Source: Gemmatimonadota bacterium (GTDB lineage Bacteria > Gemmatimonadota > Gemmatimonadetes > Longimicrobiales > RSA9). Taken from it: a stretch of 45,960 nucleotides of DNA. Under the pieces are notes generated by a model. That model saw only the letters and a program-made list of their open reading frames with translations, had not been told where the DNA came from and ran no database searches. Below are positions 1 through 9,096 of the stretch, in pieces. The position numbers and the translations under genes are program-made. The DNA lies in contig JBDLIA010000018.1 in the NCBI GenBank assembly GCA_039715185.1, positions 1 to 45,960 of the forward strand. The letters run 5' to 3'. Numbering within the stretch: the first letter of the stretch is position 1; every line of letters begins with the position of its first letter.

Positions 1-1
1 C

Positions 2-708
<707 letters not shown>

Positions 709-709
<1 letters not shown>

Positions 710-1704
710 TGCGACTTCTGGTCACGGGAGCCGACGGCTTCGTCGGCCAGCACGTCCTCACGGCGTTGCTCGCGCGCAGGCACGAGGTGGTCGGTTGCAT
801 AGGCGGGCACGTTCCCACGCTCACGACTCTCGCGAAGGAGGACGGCGATCGTGTGGACTGGCGGACCCTCGAGCTCACCGACCCCACCTCCACCCGCGAA
901 GCCATCCTCGGGGCCGGGGCGGAGGGCCGCCTCGATGGGCTCCTGCACCTGGCCGCCGCTTCCTCCGTGTCCCGCTCCTGGGGGGATCCCGGGACCATGT
1001 TCGCGGTCAACGTGACCGGCGCCCTACACCTCCTCGCTGCTCTGCGTGAGCTCCCGGACGGCGCGCGCCCGGAGGCAGTCGTGCTGGTGGGGTCCGGCGA
1101 GGCGTACGGCCGCTCGGGAACCGAGGAGAAGCCCCTGACAGAGGACACCCCGCTCCGCCCTATAAACCCCTACGGCGCCAGCAAGGCCGCCCAGGAGATG
1201 ATCGGCTGGGCCCCCGGCCGCCTGGAAGGCGTCCGCATCGCCATGACGCGCAGCTTCACTCAGACCGGACCGGGCCAGAGTGCCACCTTCGTCGCCGCCG
1301 ACTGGGCCTCCCAACTCCTGGCCATCCGCGCCGGCGCACGCCCGCCCGTTCTGGAGGTGGGCGACGTGGAAGTCGTGCGCGACTTCCTCGACGTTCGGGA
1401 CGCCGCGGACGCGTACGTCGCCCTCCTCGAAGCGCCGGAGGCGGCGGGAGCGTTCAACGTCTGCTCCGGCCGCGGCGTCACCCTCGAAGCCCTGCTGGAG
1501 GGACTCCGACGCGCCGTTGGAGTGGACGTGGAAGTTCGGGTCGATCCGGCCAGGCTCCGTCCCGCCGACATCCGCTCGCTGGTAGGCGACCCCGGCCGGA
1601 TTCGCGTCGCGACCGGCTGGCGCCCGCGGCGAGAGCTGCAGCAGACGCTGCGCGACCTGGTCGCGTTCCTGGAGCAGCGCGGCGCGGCTCGCGGCGCACC
1701 GTGA
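709..1704 (+). CDS. rmd: NAD(P)-dependent sugar epimerase/reductase, probable GDP-4-keto-6-deoxy-D-mannose reductase
   Basis: This 331-residue extended short-chain dehydrogenase has the nucleotide-binding TGADGFVGQ motif at residues 6-14, LHLAA near 79-83, and the catalytic Tyr155/Lys159 in PYGASK. It starts inside the stop codon of gmd. A reductase of this family next to Gmd most often reduces the Gmd product to GDP-D-rhamnose (Rmd). GDP-L-fucose synthase is a less likely alternative, and so are other 4-keto reductases. The family is certain, and the exact product sugar is inferred from the neighbour. Confidence 0.8.
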
Positions 1705-1804
1705 TCGCTCGGTCGGCCGACGTGTATCGCGGACGCGGTCGGCGCGCGCGAGCCGCGGGCCCCGAGGTCCGGGCCGACGCCTGCCAAGGCGAGAAGAAGA
1801 TTCG
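1705..1804. other. Intergenic gap between rmd-like gene and YfhO-family gene
   Basis: This 100-bp gap shows no ORF or RNA gene. An AAGGCGAGAAGAAG stretch just before the ATG at 1805 can serve as the ribosome binding site. I see no convincing promoter or terminator. Confidence 0.4.
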
Positions 1805-4321
1805 ATGACAAAGAAACGTTCCCGGACCGCGCCGCGCAGAACCACCCGATCGGAACGCCGCGCGGACGCGGCGCGCGGATCCGGTGCCGATGCGCGTGCG
1901 GGCGCGACCGCCGGCGAAGCGCCGGCGATCGGGGCGGGGCTCGCGGCCGCCATCTTCGGCGCGCTCTCGCTGGCGTACTTTCTGTCCGCGCTGCTGCCCG
2001 GGGGGCACCTCTTCGGCAGCGACTACTTCGCGGCGTCCTATCACTACATGGAGTGGCTGTCTGACGAGTTCGCGCGCGGCTCCATTCCCAAGTGGCTGCC
2101 CTACGTCTACGGGGGCATGCCGTGGTTCGCCAACGCGGGCGCGACGTGGTACCCGCCCCGGCTGCTGGGCGACCTCTTCTTGCCGGCGTACAAGCTGTTC
2201 GCGTTCATGTACTTCGTGCAGGTGGCCGCGGCCGGGACCGGCGCCTTCCTGCTCTTCCGCGAGCTGCGCTGCCGCCCCTGGGTCTCGCTGGTGTCCGCGC
2301 TGGGATTCCAGTTCACCGGCCTGATGCTGTCCTTCACCTACGCCGGCCACGACGGGCGCATGATCGTCGCCAGCTTCGCGCCGCTGTTCTTCTTCTTCCT
2401 GCACAGGGGGATCAGAACGGGGGGCCTCGGCGCTTTCGCGGGCGCCTCGGCCACCCTCGGCGCGGCGATGCTGTCCAACCAGATCCAGAGCGTCTACTAC
2501 CTGCTCATCGCGGGGGCGCTGTGGAGCGGCTTCGCGCTCTGGCACATGGGCCACCTGCGCGCGCCGCGGGCGCTCGCCCGGCGGGTCGCCCTGGGACTGG
2601 CAGCCGTGGCGCTCGCGTTCGCCCTGGCCGCGGTGAATTTCCTCCCATTCCTGGGCTACGTGGACGCCTCTCCGCGCGGCGGTGAGGGCCGCGGCCTCGA
2701 GTACGCCACGTCCTGGTCGATGGCGCCGGCCGAGGTGCTGTCCATGGCGGTACCGGAACAGGCCGGCATACTGGGCGACTACCGCGGCGACGCCCCCGGG
2801 GCCAACCCGTTCAAGCTGCACACCGAGTACGTGGGGGCTTTCGCGCTGCTGCTGCTGGCGCTGGGGATGTTCTACAGCCGCCGGGACAAGCGCTGGTGGT
2901 TCTTCCTGGCCCTGGCGCTGTTCGCGCTGAGCGTCGCGCTGGGACGACACACGCCCATCTACCGGCTCTACTACGAGTTCCTGCCTGGCACCAAGCGCTT
3001 CCGCGCGCCCTCCATTTCCTTCTTCCTGGTCGCGTTCTCCCTGGCCGCGATGGCCGCGCTGACGCTGGAGAGGTTGGCCGCGCTGCGGGGACCCGACGCG
3101 CGAGGTCGGTCGGCGCGAAGGGGGACCCGGGGCGAGGCGGGAGGGTCGGGGATGCGAGTGGAGCGAGCGCCCTGGGTCGCGTTGGGCGCCGTCGCTCTGG
3201 CGCTCGCGGGCGCCGCCATCGGACCCGGTTCGTCCTGGGCGGCCGCCAACGCCGGGGCGGGGTGGCTGCGCTTCACCGCCTTCGCCGCCGCGATCGCCGG
3301 GATCCTGTGGCTCTGGATCGGCGCGCGCGCGAGCACCACGCTGGTCACCGTCCTCCTGGGCGTGACGATCGTGGCCGACCTGTGGATCGTCGACCGCAAC
3401 TTCTACGAGATGGCGCAGCCCCCCGGCGTCCACTTCCGCGCCGACGGCGTCGCCGACTTCCTGGCGCAGGAGGCCGCCGGCACTGCGCGCGTGTGGACCC
3501 TGCCGAGCCTGGCGCAGCTGCCCGCCTACCGCGGCCAGACCAACTACCTGATGCGCTTCGGCGTGGAGCAGGTCACGGGCGAGCACGGCAACCAGCTCCA
3601 GCGCTGGAACGAGTACCTCGGCGCGAGCCCGGTGACCTACACGGACCAGCACAACGTCCTGGGCGAACTCCAGCGCTTCGCCACCTCCGGGGGAACCGCG
3701 GCCACGCCCCTGCTCAACGCCGCCAACGTGGGCTACGTCGTGGCCAGCGCGAACGTGGGCCTGCCCTGGCCCGTGGTGTTTCAGGACGGTTCCGGCGTGG
3801 TCTACCAGAACCCCGCCGCGCTGCCCCGCGCCTACCTCGTCCCGGGCGCGCGCGTGACCGGTCCCGACGGCAGCCTCGAGGCGATCAGCGCGCCGGACTG
3901 GGACCCGCGCGCCACGGCTATCCTCGAGATCGAGTCCGGCGTGTCGCTCGCCGACGGAGGCGGGAGCGCGGGCGTCGCGCAGATCCTCGAACATCAGAGC
4001 GACCGCTACCTCCTGCGCGTGGACGCGCGGGCACCGGCGATACTGGTGCTGGCCGAAACGCACTACCCGGACTGGAGGGTCCGCGTGGACGGCGACGACG
4101 CGGAGCTGCTGCGGGTCAACCACGCCCTGATGGGGGTCGCGGTCGAGCCCGGTGAGCATTCCGTGGAGCTCGCGTTCCGGCCCGACGCGTTGTACCGCGG
4201 CCTGTGGATTTCGTTGGCCGCGCTGCTCCTGCTCGTCGCGGTGGGCGCCTGGTCAGCCTGGGCTGCCCGCCGGCCTCGCTCGCCTCGACCCGAGGCGGGG
4301 CCAGACGCGGCCGCCGCGTGA
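1805..4321 (+). CDS. YfhO-family polytopic membrane protein
   Basis: This 838-residue integral membrane protein has a basic N-terminal tail (about residues 1-45), then many hydrophobic segments. A GSDYFAASYHYMEWLSDEF region follows the first segment, and then a PYVYGGMPWFANAGATWYPP loop. Proteins of this type (YfhO, GT-C-like fold) are linked to glycosylation of surface polymers such as teichoic acid in Firmicutes. Around residues 415-455 there is a very polar Arg/Gly-rich loop between membrane segments. The soluble part (about 545-800) is extracytoplasmic by analogy, and a final membrane segment lies near 805-825. The exact substrate is unknown. Context with gmd/rmd and a flippase-like protein suggests surface-glycan assembly. 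The stop overlaps the next gene's GTG start (GTGA). Confidence 0.75.
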   Translation: MTKKRSRTAPRRTTRSERRADAARGSGADARAGATAGEAPAIGAGLAAAIFGALSLAYFLSALLPGGHLFGSDYFAASYHYMEWLSDEFARGSIPKWLPYVYGGMPWFANAGATWYPPRLLGDLFLPAYKLFAFMYFVQVAAAGTGAFLLFRELRCRPWVSLVSALGFQFTGLMLSFTYAGHDGRMIVASFAPLFFFFLHRGIRTGGLGAFAGASATLGAAMLSNQIQSVYYLLIAGALWSGFALWHMGHLRAPRALARRVALGLAAVALAFALAAVNFLPFLGYVDASPRGGEGRGLEYATSWSMAPAEVLSMAVPEQAGILGDYRGDAPGANPFKLHTEYVGAFALLLLALGMFYSRRDKRWWFFLALALFALSVALGRHTPIYRLYYEFLPGTKRFRAPSISFFLVAFSLAAMAALTLERLAALRGPDARGRSARRGTRGEAGGSGMRVERAPWVALGAVALALAGAAIGPGSSWAAANAGAGWLRFTAFAAAIAGILWLWIGARASTTLVTVLLGVTIVADLWIVDRNFYEMAQPPGVHFRADGVADFLAQEAAGTARVWTLPSLAQLPAYRGQTNYLMRFGVEQVTGEHGNQLQRWNEYLGASPVTYTDQHNVLGELQRFATSGGTAATPLLNAANVGYVVASANVGLPWPVVFQDGSGVVYQNPAALPRAYLVPGARVTGPDGSLEAISAPDWDPRATAILEIESGVSLADGGGSAGVAQILEHQSDRYLLRVDARAPAILVLAETHYPDWRVRVDGDDAELLRVNHALMGVAVEPGEHSVELAFRPDALYRGLWISLAALLLLVAVGAWSAWAARRPRSPRPEAGPDAAAA

Positions 4322-5292
4322 CCCGGGAGAGGGCGCCCGGCATCGGGGTCCCCGGAGCGCCTTCGCTCACGCCCCCCAGGGGGCCCCTCGCGCGCGCCCT
4401 CTCCTGGCTGCTCGTGGCGGCCACGCTGGGGTTCGTCGGGTGGGCGTTCGTCCAGGGCTGGCCCCGCGTGGCGGAGCACGATTGGCGCCTGCGGCCGCTC
4501 CTGTTGCTCGCGTCGACGCTGCTCGTGACCGCCGTCATCGTGTCGGCCGCGCTCGTCTGGGGCCGCGTCCTGCGCGGCTTCGGCGCCGACCCGGTTCCCT
4601 CCCCCGCGCTGGTGCGGATCTGGTTTCACAGCAACCTGGCGCGCTACGTCCCGGGCAAGATCTGGCAGTTCGTCGCCGCCGCCGACCTGGCGCGAGCGCG
4701 CGGCCTGTCCCCGGCGCTCATGCTGATTTCGCTCATCGCCTTTATGGGATTCGTCCTCCTGGGCGCGGCGGTCGTGGCCGCCGCCGCCCTCCCGCTACCC
4801 GGCGTGCCCGCCGCCCTGACGGGCGCGCTGGCTGCGGCGCTCGCCGTGGCGCTCAGCCACCCGGCGGTGGTTTCGACGGGGGTCCGGCTGATCCCCAGGC
4901 GACCCGCCGACCTGCGCTGGCGAGCGAGCTGGTCCACGGGCGTCGCCATCCTCGCCCTGTGCGTGATCTACTGGATCGTCTTCGGCGCGGCCTTCGTGCT
5001 CTTCCTGGAGGGAGTCGTGGGGGCGCCCGAAAGCGCATGGGTGGCGCTCGTGGGCGCCAACGCGGCGGCCTACCTGGTGGGCTACGTGGTCATCGTGGCG
5101 CCCGCGGGCCTGGGCTTCCGCGAAGCCACCCTCACGGCGCTGCTGGGGGGCATCCTGGGTTCCGGCCTGGGCGACGAGCGCGCGCTCGCGCTGGGGGCCG
5201 TGGTGGCGCTGGCCAGTCGCCTGTGGATCGTGGTCGCGGAGCTGCTCGGGGCCACCGGGTCCCTGGCGATCGACAGGCCACGGTCCTCCTAG
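4318..5292 (+). CDS. YbhN/AglD-type membrane protein (lysylphosphatidylglycerol synthase TM-region family, UPF0104)
   Basis: The GTG at 4318 overlaps the upstream stop as GTGA and gives 324 residues. The open frame continues upstream to 4204, but that start would lie deep inside the YfhO-family gene. The protein has about eight hydrophobic segments. It carries the family hallmarks in the NLARYVPGKIWQF region and a C-terminal APAGLGFREATLTALL stretch. Relatives are flippase-like or lipid-modifying membrane proteins often found beside glycosyltransferases and polysaccharide genes. The substrate is unknown. Its TAG stop coincides with the left end of a palindromic element (5289-5312). Confidence 0.75.
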   Translation: MTRERAPGIGVPGAPSLTPPRGPLARALSWLLVAATLGFVGWAFVQGWPRVAEHDWRLRPLLLLASTLLVTAVIVSAALVWGRVLRGFGADPVPSPALVRIWFHSNLARYVPGKIWQFVAAADLARARGLSPALMLISLIAFMGFVLLGAAVVAAAALPLPGVPAALTGALAAALAVALSHPAVVSTGVRLIPRRPADLRWRASWSTGVAILALCVIYWIVFGAAFVLFLEGVVGAPESAWVALVGANAAAYLVGYVVIVAPAGLGFREATLTALLGGILGSGLGDERALALGAVVALASRLWIVVAELLGATGSLAIDRPRSS

Positions 5293-5312
5293 TGGACCGT
5301 TACAGTCCACTA
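5289..5312. repeat. Palindromic element, copy D (shortest), between convergent genes
   Basis: An 8-bp perfect inverted repeat, TAGTGGAC (5290-5297) and GTCCACTA (5305-5312), encloses a 7-nt loop. The left half, CTAGTGGACCGTTACAG, matches the left end of the three other copies in the window (CTAGTGTACCGTTGCAG) at all but two positions. The element supplies the TAG stop of the + gene at 5290-5292 and the TAG stop of the - gene at 5310-5312. It could act as a bidirectional hairpin between convergent genes, but no T-tract follows on either strand, so it is not a textbook terminator. Confidence 0.75.
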
Positions 5313-6296
5313 ATCGCGCCGGGGCCTGCGCCGGTCGATCTCGGCGTTCTGCTCGGCGATCAGTTCGGCGAGGATGCCGAAGCCGAACATGAGGAAGCCC
5401 ACCGTCTCTAGCAGGACGACGAGGTAGAGGAAGGGTCGGTAGCCGAACGGCGTCGCTATCTCCAGTAGCCGCAGCGCGATGGTCACCAGGCCCACCGCCA
5501 CGCCCAGGCTCGCCAGCGCGAGGCCGCCGAGCCCGAAGAAGATCATGGGTTTGCGCGCGAAGAACAGGAACACGGACACCGACGCCAGGTCCAGCAACCC
5601 GACCAGGATCCTACCCTTGCCCCCGTACTTGGACTCCCCGTGTCGGCGCGGCAGCAGCTCGATGTCGATTTCGGTCGCGCTGAAGCCGCGGGCGTGGGCG
5701 AGGACGACGAAGAACCGGTGCCAGTCGCGGCGCAGCGCGATCTCGTCCAGGATATCGCGCCGAAAGGCCTTCATTGAGTTCATGTCCGACACCGGCACGT
5801 CGAACAGGGCCCGACTCAGCCGGTTGTAGATCCGCGACACGAAGCCTTTCTCGTAGTGCCCGACTTTGCGGCCCGTCACGATGTCCCAACCCTCGTCGAG
5901 CTTGGCCAGGAAGCGCGGGATCTCCTCCGTGCTGTGCTGGAGGTCGGCGTCGAAGAGCACGAGCCAACGCGCGTCGGTCGCTTCGGCGGCGCTCAGAAGC
6001 GCTTCCGTCTTGCCGAAATTCCGGCGGTGCCGCACCAGACGGAGCGCGGGCCACTCCGCCGCGTGCTCCTCGACCAGCTCCGCGGTGGCGTCGCTCGAGC
6101 CGTCGTCCACCACCACGACCTCTCCGCGCAGTCCGTGTCGGCGGAAGGTCTCCCGCAACTCGCGGATCAGGTCCGGGACGTTGGCCGCCTCATCCAGGGC
6201 CGGCACGACGACGCAGAAGTCGTCCTGGGGCCGCGCTCGTTCCACGGCGCCGTCGGAGCTCACGTCGCCCAGTATGTCTAGGGTGCTATCGTCCAT
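5310..6296 (-). CDS. Family 2 glycosyltransferase, dolichyl/undecaprenyl-phosphate sugar transferase type
   Basis: This 328-residue GT2 enzyme has VVVPALDEAANV near residues 29-40, the DDGSSDAT nucleotide-sugar motif at 64-71 and the metal-binding DADLQ at 116-120. Two hydrophobic segments follow (about 252-278 and 288-312). This layout matches the DPM1/GtrB/ArnC group, which moves a sugar from an NDP donor to a polyprenyl phosphate on the cytoplasmic membrane face. The sugar cannot be read from sequence. It is the last gene of the long - strand run, lies 2 bp after the rpoN stop codon, and converges on the + strand glycan genes. Its TAG stop is formed by the palindromic element. Confidence 0.85.
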   Translation of the reverse strand: MDDSTLDILGDVSSDGAVERARPQDDFCVVVPALDEAANVPDLIRELRETFRRHGLRGEVVVVDDGSSDATAELVEEHAAEWPALRLVRHRRNFGKTEALLSAAEATDARWLVLFDADLQHSTEEIPRFLAKLDEGWDIVTGRKVGHYEKGFVSRIYNRLSRALFDVPVSDMNSMKAFRRDILDEIALRRDWHRFFVVLAHARGFSATEIDIELLPRRHGESKYGGKGRILVGLLDLASVSVFLFFARKPMIFFGLGGLALASLGVAVGLVTIALRLLEIATPFGYRPFLYLVVLLETVGFLMFGFGILAELIAEQNAEIDRRRPRRD

Positions 6297-6298
6297 TG

Positions 6299-7762
6299 TC
6301 AGACGCGCTTACGCATCCTGGCGGAGAGTATTCCCAGTTGGTCTCTGTACTTCGCGACGGTGCGCCGCGCGATCTGAACGCCCTCCTCCTTGAGGATGTT
6401 CACGATGGCCTGGTCGGTGAGGGGCTTCTTGGTATCCTCATCGTCGACCAGCGAGCGGATCTTGGCCTTGATCCCGCGGGCGCTGACGTCGTCACCGGAA
6501 TCGGTGGAAAGACCACTGGAGAAGAAGAACTTCAGCGGCAGCACCCCGCGCGGTGTCTGCACGAACTTCTCGTTGGTCACGCGCGAGACGGTCGATTCGT
6601 GCATGCTGATGACTTCGGCTACCTCGCGCAGCGTGAGCGGCTTCAGGTACTGCACGCCCTTCTCGAAGAACTCGTGCTGCCTGTCCACTATGAAGTTCAT
6701 CACCTTCAGCATCGTCTGGCGCCGCTGCTCGATCGCCTGGATCATCCAGTTGGCGCTGTTGAGCTTGTTGGAGATGAACTCCTTGTTCTCGCCCTGGAAC
6801 TGCTTCTTGTCGCGGGCGATGTCGCGGTAGGCTCTGGACAGGCGCAGGCGCGGCAGCCCGGTGTCGTTCAGGAACACGTGGTAGCGTCCCTCGATCTTCT
6901 CCACCACCAGATCGGGCGTGATGTAGTTGTCGCCGGGTGCCGCGTACCGGAGGCCGGGCTTGGGGTCCAGCTTCGCCACGGCGTCGGAGGCGTCCTGCAC
7001 CTCCTTGGCCGTGATGGACAACTCCTTGGAGATCTCCGACCAGCGGTGGTTGATGAGTTGGTCGTAGTGCTCGCGCACGATGTTGTATGCGAGGGTGTCT
7101 TCCCTGCCCTCGTCTCGGAGCTGTAGCAGGATGCACTCGCGCAGATCGCGCGCGCCGATCCCGGGAGGATCGAACGCCTGAATGGTGGCGAGCATCGTCT
7201 CCGCTTCCTCGAGCGTGAAGGGCGGGATTTCCTCGCCCAGGTCCTCCGCCAGGCCCTCCCCGCTCTCCTCGATCCAGCGGTTCAGCGGCTCCACCACCTC
7301 CTCGAGCGAACAGCTCAGGTAGCCCGATTCATCGATGTTGCCGATGATCTCCTCGCCCAGGAGCTGCTCCCGACCGTCGAGCGGCAGCAGCATGAGTTGA
7401 TCGCGCAGGTGATCGGCTAGGTCGCGGGTATCGACGCGCACGGGCTCGTAGTACTCCTTGGCCTCGTACTCGGCCTTGCGGCCGCCGGCGTCGAATCCGT
7501 CCAGGAGGATCTCCTCCCAGTCGATCTCGTCCTCGCTCTTCTCTTCCTTGTCCTTCTCCTTCTCGTTCTGCTCCTCGATGAGCTCGTCGTCGGACGTGAG
7601 CGGCTCCTCCAGCTCCAGGAAGGGGTTGTTCAGCATCTCCTGCTTGATGTGCTGCTGCAGGTCCAGGAGCGGCATGTACAGAAGATCCATCGCCTGGTAG
7701 AGGCGAGGGTTGATCTTCATCTCCTGCCGAAGAGTGGCGCTCTGGTAGAGTCCCGTCTTCAT
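6299..7762 (-). CDS. rpoN: RNA polymerase sigma-54 factor
   Basis: This 487-residue sigma-54 shows the three expected regions. The first is a Gln/Leu-rich activator-interacting N-terminus (about 1-50, [17 protein letters not shown]). A very acidic region II follows at about 55-90. Then come core-binding and DNA-binding domains ending in the RpoN box [10 protein letters not shown] at 465-474, one residue from the classical form. It directs transcription from -24/-12 promoters and needs AAA+ enhancer-binding proteins. The start overlaps the lptB stop by ATGA. Its place after lptC-lptA-lptB matches the order known from Proteobacteria. Confidence 0.97.
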   Translation of the reverse strand: MKTGLYQSATLRQEMKINPRLYQAMDLLYMPLLDLQQHIKQEMLNNPFLELEEPLTSDDELIEEQNEKEKDKEEKSEDEIDWEEILLDGFDAGGRKAEYEAKEYYEPVRVDTRDLADHLRDQLMLLPLDGREQLLGEEIIGNIDESGYLSCSLEEVVEPLNRWIEESGEGLAEDLGEEIPPFTLEEAETMLATIQAFDPPGIGARDLRECILLQLRDEGREDTLAYNIVREHYDQLINHRWSEISKELSITAKEVQDASDAVAKLDPKPGLRYAAPGDNYITPDLVVEKIEGRYHVFLNDTGLPRLRLSRAYRDIARDKKQFQGENKEFISNKLNSANWMIQAIEQRRQTMLKVMNFIVDRQHEFFEKGVQYLKPLTLREVAEVISMHESTVSRVTNEKFVQTPRGVLPLKFFFSSGLSTDSGDDVSARGIKAKIRSLVDDEDTKKPLTDQAIVNILKEEGVQIARRTVAKYRDQLGILSARMRKRV

Positions 7763-9096
7763 GCCCGTCCCGTTTCAGGAGCCCCTGCTCCGTAGCTCGG
7801 ACCGACGCCGGCGTCGTGCGCATCGCCCACCGGCACGGAGGCGCGTCTGCGCGGCTCCCGGTAGCGCTCCCGCATGCGCGCGGTCAGCGTCGGACCGAAA
7901 TAGATTTCGGCGACTTCGTCGTTCCACACGAGTTCGGCCACCGTGCCGCTCTCGCGTACCCGTCCATCGTACATGATGTAGGCGCGGTCCACGATGTCGA
8001 GCGTCTGCTCCACGTTGTGATCGGTAATGACCACGCCGATGTTGCGGTGGCGCAGATCGGCGACGATCTGCTGGATGTCGTGCACGGCTATGGGATCCAC
8101 GCCGGCGAAGGGCTCATCCAGGAGCATGAACTTCGGCCGGCTCACGAGCGCCCGCGTGATCTCGAGCCTGCGTCGCTCTCCGCCGGACAGCGAATAGGCC
8201 TTTGCCTTGCGGAGGTGTTTCAGGGCCAGCTCATCCAGCAGCGACTCCAGCCGCGCCGAGCGCTGTCGATCGCCTCGGCGGGTGCGACGCCAACGGCCCT
8301 CGCCGTCCATGCGCTGGGTCTCCAGGATCGCGAGGATGTTCTCCTCCACGGTGAGGCGCCGGAAGACGGAGGGCTCCTGCGCCAGGTAGCCGATGCCCAG
8401 CCTGGCGCGCCGATACATGGCCATCCGGTTCAGCTTCGTGTCGTCCAGGAAGACCTTGCCGCGGTTGGGCCGAATGAGGCCGACCATCATGTAGAAAGTG
8501 GTCGTCTTCCCCGCCCCGTTGGGGCCCAGCAGGCCGACGATCTCGCCCTGCGAAACGTCCAGCGAGACGTCGTGGACGACCTTCCGTTTGCGGTAGATCT
8601 TGGTGAGCGACTCGGCCCGGAGTGTCGATTTCCCTTCCGCCTCGGGCCCCGCTGGCCCCGAGCGCGCGGTCGTCCGAGCCGCGTACGCCAGCCTGCGCGT
8701 GAACGCGTCGAACTCGGCCTGCACTGCCGCCCTGCGCGGTCTCAGCTCCTGCCACGCCGCGGGGGTGAAGCGCACGCCCTCCCACGCTTCGTCGTCGGGT
8801 TCGGGGCGCGCCAAGCTCCAGTCCGCCAACCGGCGCAGCACGTGCTCCCGCAGATACCTCGAGAATTCCCCCACTTCCTGGTCCGGTCCCGCGTGCCACA
8901 CAGCGCCCTCGGCACCGGCACCCGAGCGCGGCGTGGCGGCCCGCACCGAGGCCAGCCAGCGCCCCCTGTCGGCCAGGCCCTCGTCGTCGGCCACGCGCAG
9001 AAGCTCGGCGACCGCCACCGTCAGGGAGGAGTCGTCCTGGGCGCGCAGGCGTTCTCGCAGCGCGTCGAGCCGGACGGGTCGCGCGGGCCCGGTCAC
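7759..9096 (-). CDS. lptB: LPS export ABC transporter ATP-binding protein with extra N-terminal domain
   Basis: Residues about 157-405 form a canonical LptB ATPase: Walker [10 protein letters not shown] (191-199), Q-loop around 240, signature LSGGE (303-307), Walker B FMLLDEP (323-329) and switch His360 in ITDH. It powers extraction of LPS from the inner membrane together with LptFG, which are not in this window. Usual LptB is about 240 residues, while this one has 445. An N-terminal region of about 155 residues is rich in Arg, Ala and Glu, looks helical and matches nothing I recognise. A tail of about 40 residues follows the ATPase. The GTG start overlaps the lptA stop (GTGA), which supports the long form as the true start. 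An internal start would leave a gap of over 450 nt. Confidence 0.92.
   Translation of the reverse strand: MTGPARPVRLDALRERLRAQDDSSLTVAVAELLRVADDEGLADRGRWLASVRAATPRSGAGAEGAVWHAGPDQEVGEFSRYLREHVLRRLADWSLARPEPDDEAWEGVRFTPAAWQELRPRRAAVQAEFDAFTRRLAYAARTTARSGPAGPEAEGKSTLRAESLTKIYRKRKVVHDVSLDVSQGEIVGLLGPNGAGKTTTFYMMVGLIRPNRGKVFLDDTKLNRMAMYRRARLGIGYLAQEPSVFRRLTVEENILAILETQRMDGEGRWRRTRRGDRQRSARLESLLDELALKHLRKAKAYSLSGGERRRLEITRALVSRPKFMLLDEPFAGVDPIAVHDIQQIVADLRHRNIGVVITDHNVEQTLDIVDRAYIMYDGRVRESGTVAELVWNDEVAEIYFGPTLTARMRERYREPRRRASVPVGDAHDAGVGPSYGAGAPETGRA

Noticed and set aside
1158-1168. TATAAA sequence that looks like a -10 box
   Set aside because: It lies inside the rmd-like coding sequence, no -35 is visible and no gene starts nearby downstream.
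1478-4159. Open frame of 893 codons on the - strand opposite the rmd-like and YfhO-family genes
   Set aside because: It is a GC-rich shadow of the + strand genes, rich in Arg, Gly, Gln and His with no family motif. The + strand frames carry clear domains and tight gene junctions.
4204-4317. Longer N-terminus of the YbhN/AglD-type protein starting at 4204
   Set aside because: It would overlap the YfhO-family gene by 118 nt with a low-complexity Arg/Gly sequence. The GTG at 4318 makes the GTGA overlap seen elsewhere in the window.
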